From assembly GCA_032718865.1 (NCBI GenBank), contig JALUTQ010000046.1, positions 868,001-932,000 on the forward strand: a stretch of DNA of 64,000 bases, in the 5' to 3' direction. The DNA comes from Tilletia caries (lineage: Eukaryota; Basidiomycota; Exobasidiomycetes; Tilletiales; Tilletiaceae). Each line of letters begins with the position of its first letter. The stretch's first letter is position 1. The notes below the pieces were generated by a model. It made no database searches. It saw nothing but the letters and a program-made list of their open reading frames with translations, and was not told the origin of the DNA. This document shows positions 58,301 to 64,000 of this stretch, piece by piece. The translations under genes and the position numbers were made by a program.

Positions 58301-60786
58301 TTCGCGCCTCCACCTCCGCCTCCCAGACTGATGCTCGCAGCCGTGGCTACACTACCCCTCCTAACCCGCGTGCCTGAGCCACGAAAGCCGGTACTCTCGC
58401 CCGTCGGTATCCCATCCGGCGAGCTCGGCCCAACCCCGCTCCACCCTCCAGTCGAAGAAGACATCCCGCCCGCATGGACACTGGCATTACTCTGATCGCC
58501 GATGGAATCGATCGAGTTCGAGACGCTGCTCCGGCCCATGTGAGTCGCGTTCGGATCGTAGGGCGCTGTCGCAGACAATTCGTTGTCTCGGGAGGCGCCC
58601 GTGGAAGGCGCACGCGGAGGGTACGTATTCGAAGCCGCTCGTCGAGCCATCAGAACGGTCGGCGCCAACGCGGTGAGTTGACTCCGAGGAGAGGAAGTAA
58701 TTTCACCAACCAGAGTGTCATCCCGACTCTTTAACATATCCTCCTTCGGATTCATTCTGCGGAACCCGGAATCAGACCGGATCTGAGAGGCAGCGATCAT
58801 CCTCAAATCTCGTTTCCGCTCTGCTTCGCTTGTCCTAGTCTTCTCCTTTTCCTTCTCGCGGTCCTTGTCCTTTGCTCGGCTCTTGCCACGCGCGCGACCC
58901 ATGAGCGCTCCAAAGGCGCGTGCCGCTGCATCGCCAGCTGTGATCGTTCGGGAACGGGGCCGCGACGGACTGTCTGGTTCGACTGCCAATGATGCCGCCC
59001 TGCTTCCTCTCGTGGTCGTTGTCGAAGCAGCGGGCGTGGCCCCCGACGAAAAGCCAAGTATTGCAGAGCTGCTTTCCGAAATCCTCCTCTCCGTTTTCAA
59101 GTGTCGCTCCGAAGACGAGCCCGCCGTGGCCATGGAACTCATACTATTTCCCACCACGTCAAGTGAAGGTGACGTGGGCACGGAGGCCGTGCCCGGCCAG
59201 CCCTCCTCGCCAAAGTCAGTCCCGGTCGGCCATGAACCGGGCGCCCTCGCCCCATGACTAATTTCCGACGCATTCTCGCGTGCACTCAGCAAAGGCGGGG
59301 AGTACAGATACGAAGGAAGCGTCGTTGACGATGAGATTGTCCCAGCATCCGCAGCCACGGTATTGATGTTGAGCTTGGAGGCGGAAGTAGCCGAGGTCAA
59401 TTTGCGCATCGAGCCTGAGCCTGGAGGACTGCTGGGGCTGAAGGAGGGCAGGGCCGACAACGAAGGTAGGCGCCGACCGCTGAGTCGGGAGACCGATCGG
59501 TCTCGCAGAACGGACGATGGACTACCTGGGGACAGAGCTGAAGACGTCGTTGCTGGTGATGAACTCAAAAGACCGCTTGAGAGAGAGGATGACTGTGAAA
59601 AGTCGATGGGATCCGAAGCGTTGGCCGATCTGGCGAATTGACGATCGGATGCGAGCGCAGGGGTGGAGAGAGGAGCCCTCGCGTTGAGGATCAGACTAGG
59701 CGGGCTTCCCATTTGCACGCTATCAACTGTCTGGTCTCCAGCCGACCAAGCGTCGTCTGGAATAGACCGCTTCGCCTCAAATTCTCTGCGCCGCGGCGAT
59801 GGAGAAGGAATGTCGAGCGGTGTGCTATACACATCCGGGTCGGCATGTTTGTGTGATTGATCGTCCATGGTCACGTACGAGCTCGCGGAGTCGGACATGC
59901 TAGTCCGAAGTACGATATCGCTATCGGAATGTAATTCGGATGAGATGGCGGGGGGCTGAAGATGAGCATGTGAGGCAGCTGAATGATTGCCGTGATGTGG
60001 GTTGGCGGCAAGCGATCCAGTGGGAGATAACGTGTCGTATGATAGTTGCTGTGCACTTGATGAGGATGTTCGGCCTGGAGAGGGAAGGGGAGGTATCCCT
60101 GGGCTCTGTGTATACTGCTGCTGCGCTTCAGCATGGCGGAGCTGTTGGCCATACAGGTCCTTCAGAGAGAGGGTGTGACGAGGTGGGGAACGGGTCAAAG
60201 CCTCCTGCTGTTGTAGTTGCTGCTGTTGACGCTGATCCTGTTGTTTAGCTGTCCGTGTATGCGGCGGAGTTGCAACTACTTTTTGTTGTTGTTGTTGTTG
60301 TTGCAAGGATGATGAGTTGTTAGAACGGGAGAGCAACTTGACTGCTTTACTGGCTGCCGACATTTTGATTGGCGTGGACGTGGAAGACGTAGGAGGGGCA
60401 AAGGCCGGGATGCCGATGAGGGTCCGTAAGTCTTTGCTAGGGACAAAGCTGATGATGGCCTTTGGCAGATGATCGAGCACAACTGGTCTGGTAGGGGGGA
60501 ATTTTGCTCGAGTCAGGATGGCATCCTTGACCGAGCCCATGGTGGCTCCAAGTGGTACGTGTAGTCTTATCCATTGGTCATTGGGCACGATTCGGACGTA
60601 GATGGGGATGTCTCGTGGCGCGGGTGGTCGGGCTGATGACAACGCATGCGCTGGGATGTTATTGAACGAAGCCGCATTTCGGTGCAGCGCTGGCGCTGTG
60701 GGCGGTGAGGTGGTAGTGGTAGCATCTGGTGGTGCGAGCGTGCTGCTCGCGCTGGCGCTCGGGGGCATGGGCATGTGGTCGGGCAT
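55399..60786 (-). CDS. Very large PH-domain protein, mostly disordered
   Basis: One exon codes about 1,795 residues. The N-terminal region IPIYVRIVPNDQWIRLHVPL then GATMGSVKDAILTRAKF looks like a ubiquitin-fold or Ras-association-like module. A very long Ser/Pro/Ala-rich middle follows. A split pleckstrin-homology domain lies near the C-terminus: FFESWVYVYKPT, GVWKRRWLVICGWRMGLLRK and, after an inserted loop, ISLAFQPG and MLLHLRCISAHDHTTLLSVL. PH domains bind phosphoinositides or proteins, so a membrane or cell-cortex role is an inference. An acceptor CGCTCCAG just before ATGCCCGAC (60,786) and a donor after AAACGGCAG (about 60,869) suggest an upstream exon ending LVEIIAKRKTA, so the true start may lie near 61,000-61,240. 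Confidence 0.75.
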   Translation of the reverse strand: MPDHMPMPPSASASSTLAPPDATTTTSPPTAPALHRNAASFNNIPAHALSSARPPAPRDIPIYVRIVPNDQWIRLHVPLGATMGSVKDAILTRAKFPPTRPVVLDHLPKAIISFVPSKDLRTLIGIPAFAPPTSSTSTPIKMSAASKAVKLLSRSNNSSSLQQQQQQQKVVATPPHTRTAKQQDQRQQQQLQQQEALTRSPPRHTLSLKDLYGQQLRHAEAQQQYTQSPGIPPLPSPGRTSSSSAQQLSYDTLSPTGSLAANPHHGNHSAASHAHLQPPAISSELHSDSDIVLRTSMSDSASSYVTMDDQSHKHADPDVYSTPLDIPSPSPRRREFEAKRSIPDDAWSAGDQTVDSVQMGSPPSLILNARAPLSTPALASDRQFARSANASDPIDFSQSSSLSSGLLSSSPATTSSALSPGSPSSVLRDRSVSRLSGRRLPSLSALPSFSPSSPPGSGSMRKLTSATSASKLNINTVAADAGTISSSTTLPSYLYSPPLLSARENASEISHGARAPGSWPTGTDFGEEGWPGTASVPTSPSLDVVGNSMSSMATAGSSSERHLKTERRISESSSAILGFSSGATPAASTTTTRGSRAASLAVEPDSPSRPRSRTITAGDAAARAFGALMGRARGKSRAKDKDREKEKEKTRTSEAERKRDLRMIAASQIRSDSGFRRMNPKEDMLKSRDDTLVGEITSSPRSQLTALAPTVLMARRAASNTYPPRAPSTGASRDNELSATAPYDPNATHMGRSSVSNSIDSIGDQSNASVHAGGMSSSTGGWSGVGPSSPDGIPTGESTGFRGSGTRVRRGSVATAASISLGGGGGGANALGAAFDSRRGSAQSSIGSVPSPPGGAVYQADENALEAHARGRVQGPGSLLMGSTISSSNVTVDSEGESPYIGLRQALGGVPRRRRASASAGEGSSPVVRRTAAVGSDPPSADVEPSAPHMLGAWSADGVPMAQPLGTTNAASYTPNSPPLETPASLRGDNTITVSVPESSSRLQQETGAGLKASFANMHLGGIAAEKMSNFENIVSHPLSKAFGLYSYANGGLALDDWKTAAACNLRPWELIELQWCNDGVGIGVGSQSASRIFPSMSAMSDMSSAMPPSASAAYSVDHAFDADTSLASTTITRDTSATFQSNGMDDGDDDELGPLRQPNSQSLASKRSVLDSPGKRPVTAPQGVTPSSSGRFPMGGGMDMDNGDDCVGRTSNDSSSGLNFSSGVTQAVRPGGSYSLDALGENGTGTPSFVLDGPLLGPGAGRVFLPRETWGPGTSQFLGLSRSSGSGVKTIPYDSTYAQPFFESWVYVYKPTAKALGKTQKTQGLGVWKRRWLVICGWRMGLLRKKEGRNLVLGRWLTASSQAANTALTSGGTSGEDGLGLGVGIMTTAGIDVEQGMSGEMEMGPSALTPGAKGQDSSGAAAADASAPASVPTYFLDALRTITTDKCGAPTASNSPTARFEENLPLDRISLAFQPGGSRDPKGFGTIVDPSTLTNDPVLALQSLTSSTSFTSNIGSALSTSGSTTNKTSDNGIMLLHLRCISAHDHTTLLSVLKRAFANKPGANLGAGLFSPSAAAMSTGGAAGVGFASGMTGLGVGIWRRSAVIRATIAGRGGTVQPGKAGRRGGRNSFARMRTRPTGLSTDLDDADTWSTGSEEEGPNGTGSRLKKIETLSPNYHQQQGSTSSATGTSQLPFAHQPSFNSSLRSAVSGGAQKFLRKRPSTSGSFAGSISGPESSTQGYSANVTAAPSSARRQDRLSCQAGGITASPRSPSGNRGAGPESPSSIGFSASRTQA

Positions 60787-60861
60787 CACTGGAGCGAGGA
60801 AGACGAGTGCAAAAGATGAGTCTAAACTTGACAACTTTGAGTTAGCAAGAAGGAGCAGACC

Positions 60862-61240
60862 TACTTACCTGCCGTTTTGCGTTTTGCGATGATCTCCACA
60901 AGGGAAGGCGCTGCAGCCGGTTGACGCTCGGGTCGATGCTGATTAGATGATGAGGGCACGTCGAGCAAGTGCAGAGTGGGAGGGCCGAAGAGGGGGAGCT
61001 GTCCAGCAGGATGTCGACCCCTTTCGAGTGCGACCGCGCAGATTGATGAGAAGGGTTGGAAGGAGGTCCCGAAGCGCGTCCAAACCTCATGAAGGAGTCG
61101 GGAAGTATGTGTACTTCGACCGCTCAGACCTGGCCGATGGAAGAGAAGCGCAAGTACCGCAGTTAAGTCAGACAAACGAAGGCCGGTTGATTCGCAGCGA
61201 TATGGGGTGAAGCAGCTCACCAGATCCGGCCTGACCACTG
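60862..61240 (-). other. Possible 5' exon of the PH-domain gene
   Basis: On the minus strand a frame ending PAAAPSLVEIIAKRKTA stops at a GTAAGT donor (near 60,868) and joins in phase to VMPDHMPMPP. The only in-frame ATG is at 61,238; otherwise translation starts at 60,786 and this is a leader. The choice cannot be made from sequence. Confidence 0.35.
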
Positions 61241-62010
61241 GCGATGTAACGGCGACGAACCGAAGATCGCGCGTGCGAGTAACTAATGCCCTGGCTGTGA
61301 CGGCAGCGGGCCCTGTGAGGACCGAGCGGCGTTGAGCGGGTGTTTCGTGGGTCTGACCTTGACGGTGGGTGAGGACGAGACCCCAGAGACGAAGACGAAG
61401 AGGTTCACTGGTACGGCAGACGGTCAGCAGGAGGAGGCAGTCAGCACCTCGCCCGTATCTTCATGTGTGTCCCTTCCCAATCAATATGCAGCCGCCATCG
61501 TGAGGCCGCTCTCCTTGCGGGCACCAAGAACGACATCCAACAAATCAAATCAAATCAAATGGATCCCAAAAGTGCAACACCACGTGGCTAGCTTTGTAAT
61601 ACGAGCGCTTCAAGTTGTAAGTCTGAATCGCCGCGTTTTTGCAGCTGCAATCAGTTTTCCATTACAAGCGTCCTCCACATGAACTTGCTCTTCACTGAGC
61701 CTCAGATATAGCGTGAACACTGAACATGGCGCCAACCAGCCCCAAATCCCAATAGTGCGCTACTTTTTGTACCCACGGGCAGCGGGCAGCCCTCGGGCAC
61801 CATCGTCGTCCGCCTCTCTTCCCATTCCTCGAGTCCTGCGGCGTGGCGCTGCTTGATCGCTTGATGCTTGATGGCTTGTTCTTCGTTCTTCTAAGCCACC
61901 AAACCCTGAACCATGATTAATGATTGCTCGTGCCGAAAATTGCCTCCATTTTTGCAGATCATTAATTTACGGCCGAGACTGGAACTGACTGGAAGACACC
62001 GCCGCCTGGT
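61241..62010. other. Intergenic region
   Basis: No supported gene. An AAATC pentamer is repeated about four times at 61,544-61,560. Otherwise unremarkable. Confidence 0.4.
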
Positions 62011-62512
62011 TAGTCTGGTCACACCAGACCGTCGACGCACGTGATGACAGGACTGATCCCGTGGTGACGGTCTGGACGCATTCGACCCATTTTACTTAGT
62101 AAGTGTTTCGTCCGTGCGCAAATACACTGCTCTGATGCCTGGCAGCGCCGCGGAAGTGTTTCGTCCGTGCGCAAACACACACTGCTCTGGCGGCTCGGAG
62201 CCTTTTTCCCTGACATGCTATGGACGCAAAGCAACACCACCAGCCCTGCTACTTATCGAACAGAGATCTGAAGCCTGGAGATGATTCTTACTGTGCCTGG
62301 CTATGCTCTTGCGAAGTTACGTCTGCGTACGTGCGTGTCAAGTGGTGCGGTTGGTGTGCAAAGTTGGGCTTCGAGTGAAGTTGACTGCGAAATTTGCGAG
62401 CACTTACCAACAAGATCGGGTCGAATGCGGCCAGACCGCCACCGCGGCGACAGTTCTGATAAGCGCGTGGAGGTGACTCTTTGATCACCGCCGGTCTGGT
62501 GTGATCAGACTA
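62011..62512. mobile_element. Mutator-type MITE with 10-bp target duplication, copy 2
   Basis: The terminal repeat is TAGTCTGGTCACACCAGACC at 62011-62030, with an inverse end CGGTCTGGTGTGATCAGACT plus A at 62512 (one mismatch). The flanking 10-bp direct repeat GCCGCCTGGT is perfect (62001-62010 and 62513-62522). The first 45 bases match copy 1 (GTCGACGCACGTGATGA, then GATCCCGTGG), but the 502-bp interior differs and contains its own direct repeat, AGTGTTTCGTCCGTGCGCAA, at about 62,101 and 62,155. It lies in the divergent promoter region of the PH-domain and ABC1-kinase genes. No coding capacity. Confidence 0.88.
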
Positions 62513-62522
62513 GCCGCCTGGT

Positions 62523-62655
62523 GCGAGGATGACATGACGTTCCGCTCACTCACAGGCCACAGCCATCGCACAACGACAAGGACAGGGCACACAGAGTGAA
62601 AGAGTGAGAGAGAGGCAGAGAGAGAGAGAGGGAGGTATCTGCTGCTACTCCCCCA
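62523..62655. promoter_or_regulatory. Proximal upstream region of the ABC1-type kinase gene
   Basis: A purine run (AGAGTGAGAGAGAGGCAGAG and on, 62,596-62,632) precedes the start codon. The MITE ends only 143 bases upstream of that ATG, so it could influence expression. Confidence 0.4.
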
Positions 62656-64000
62656 ATGGTCCATCTCATGCTCCGCATCGGCGCCTCACGTGTTGGGTCT
62701 GTGGTGCCATCCAGGTCCTTGTTCACAGCAGGATCACAATCACATCCTTCCTTCCATCACTCCTTCGATCGCAGCACAGCGCAGCCCTCAGGCCAGCAGC
62801 GTCCCTATAGCACCCGCAGACCCTCTCCAAATCCCTACAATGACGATGAGGAGACCGACTTTCAGTCACCCTACCGCGCAAAATGCAAGACGGGCCAACG
62901 ACGCACCTCCCCTCCGCCTCCTCCAAGAGAACAGCCGGAGACGATCATGTTCGACAAGCCAGCCATTCCCAATCCGGGCCTCACAGCAGAGAATCACGCC
63001 CGCTTCAGGAAGAATGCAAAGCGCGCTGCTATAGCTGGCGCAGGAATCCTCTCCGTCGTTGCCGTCTATGCCGCCTACAATACTGCTTATGCAGACGACG
63101 GCTCTTCCTCCGAAGCAGCTCCACCATCGACCTCAGGCTTCGCAGCAACCCCCACCAGTCCCAAAGACGCCATCATCGCTCTCCAACGGACAGCTGTCAT
63201 CACCTCTGCCGTCGTCCTTTGCATGCTCGACTACCGACGGACGATGAACCGCAAGTACGAGTCTAAACAGGACGAAGTCGAGCAACTTCGTCAGTGCCAT
63301 CTTCGATCCGCCCATCGCGTTTTACGCGCTCTTCAGCAAAACGGCGGTCTCTTCATCAAGCTCGGTCAGCATCTGAGCAGCATCATCCTCCTACCCCCCG
63401 AATGGACTCGCACTCTCACTCCCCTGCAGGATCAGAACAAGCCTACGCCCCTTAAAGACTTTGAGCCGACTTTTATCAAGGAGACCGGAATGACCTTTGA
63501 TGAAGCGTTTGAGTTTATCGACTCTAAACCCGTCGGTGTCGCTTCGCTCGCACAGGTACATCGCGCCATCGAGAGAAGAAGATCAGGCGAACCGGAAGTG
63601 GAAGGAGAGCCCATGGAGCTCGCCATCAAAATGCTCCACCCCAAGGTCGAGAAGTTCTCAGCCATCGATATGAAGACAGTCAATGTTCTCGTAGGCGTTG
63701 TGAAGCGAATCTTCCCAGAGTTCGAATTCACATGGTTGGCTGGTAAGTAGCGACGCGCCATGCACCGAGGCCATGCCGAGAAATTTGACTAACTGGGATG
63801 CATTTTACTTTCCCTCGATCGTAGAGGAGATGAACACAAATATGCCCCTCGAGCTTGACTTCCAACATGAAGCCTACAACGCTCTCCGCGCCAAGGCCGA
63901 CTTTGAGCAGTACCAAGTCACCTCATGCTATGTTCCCGCCGTCCGATGGGCCTTCAAGCGCAACATGGCCATCGAATTCATCCACGGCCGAAGACCGGAC
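62656..64000 (+). CDS. ABC1/ADCK (UbiB) family kinase-like protein, 3' end cut
   Basis: A mitochondrial atypical kinase of the UbiB/ABC1 family; relatives act in coenzyme Q biosynthesis or in mitochondrial lipid homeostasis. Exon 1 is 62656-63742; exon 2 begins at 63825 and runs off the window. An Arg/Ser-rich N-terminus (LRIGASRVGSVVPSRSLF) looks like a mitochondrial presequence, followed by a hydrophobic segment, AIAGAGILSVVAVYAAY. Family motifs: the KxGQ motif as FIKLGQHLSS, PLQDQNKPTP, the Ala-rich loop as GVASLAQVHRA, the VAIK-type ELAIKMLHP, and LELDFQHEAYNAL. The sequence before and after the KxGQ motif is closer in feel to the Mcp2/ADCK1-5 branch than to Coq8, but the missing C-terminus prevents a firm call. 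Two nearby ATGs could serve; the first is used. Confidence 0.88.

Overview
The window is nuclear DNA of a filamentous or yeast-like fungus, most likely a basidiomycete. Genes carry many short GT-AG introns (about 45-110 bases), some exons are only 4, 11 or 14 bases long, and gene-dense stretches alternate with transposon-rich ones. The set SIN3, PP1, cytosolic TrpRS, D-amino-acid oxidase, fructosamine kinase, sugar porter and ABC1-type kinase is ordinary fungal housekeeping. The species cannot be fixed from the sequence. All gene models were spliced by eye; reading phases were checked across each intron.

Layout. 1-5,400 is a repeat graveyard: a TA-flanked MITE, two further inverted-repeat elements, and copy A of a dispersed repeat I call REP1. 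5,666-9,149 holds a small Cys-rich gene and, on the minus strand, cytosolic tryptophanyl-tRNA synthetase. 9,345-11,985 is a stack of nested elements: REP1 copy B is split by an inverted-repeat element and by a Mutator-type MITE, and the latter is itself split by a smaller MITE. 13,171-20,598 is a decayed Helitron (DUF6570-like N-terminus, HUH Rep, Pif1-type helicase) whose reading frame runs on into a cysteine-peptidase-like domain. A 793-bp hAT-like element with perfect 8-bp target duplications interrupts it. 21,296-22,358 (minus) is an unrecognised four-exon gene. 23,650-27,715 is a seven-exon, apparently intact Crypton/Ndc10-type tyrosine recombinase gene. 28,000-31,950 is repeat-rich (REP1 copy C).

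From 31,956 the window is mostly host genes: fructosamine-3-kinase (minus) divergent from SIN3 (plus), an MFS sugar transporter with an apparent frameshift, D-amino-acid oxidase (minus) divergent from a PP1 catalytic subunit, a disordered Ser-rich protein, a C2H2 zinc-finger regulator, a roughly 1,800-residue PH-domain protein (minus), a second Mutator-type MITE, and an ABC1/ADCK-family kinase cut by the window end.

The host genes do not form one pathway or cluster. The most interesting material is mobile: the Helitron-protease fusion, the spliced tyrosine recombinase, the nested MITE stack with readable target duplications, and the REP1 family, whose copies keep a 52-nt exon-like block between splice-like signals. 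Several one-base frame breaks (Helitron and sugar transporter) could be real decay or assembly errors, and the sequence alone cannot tell which.
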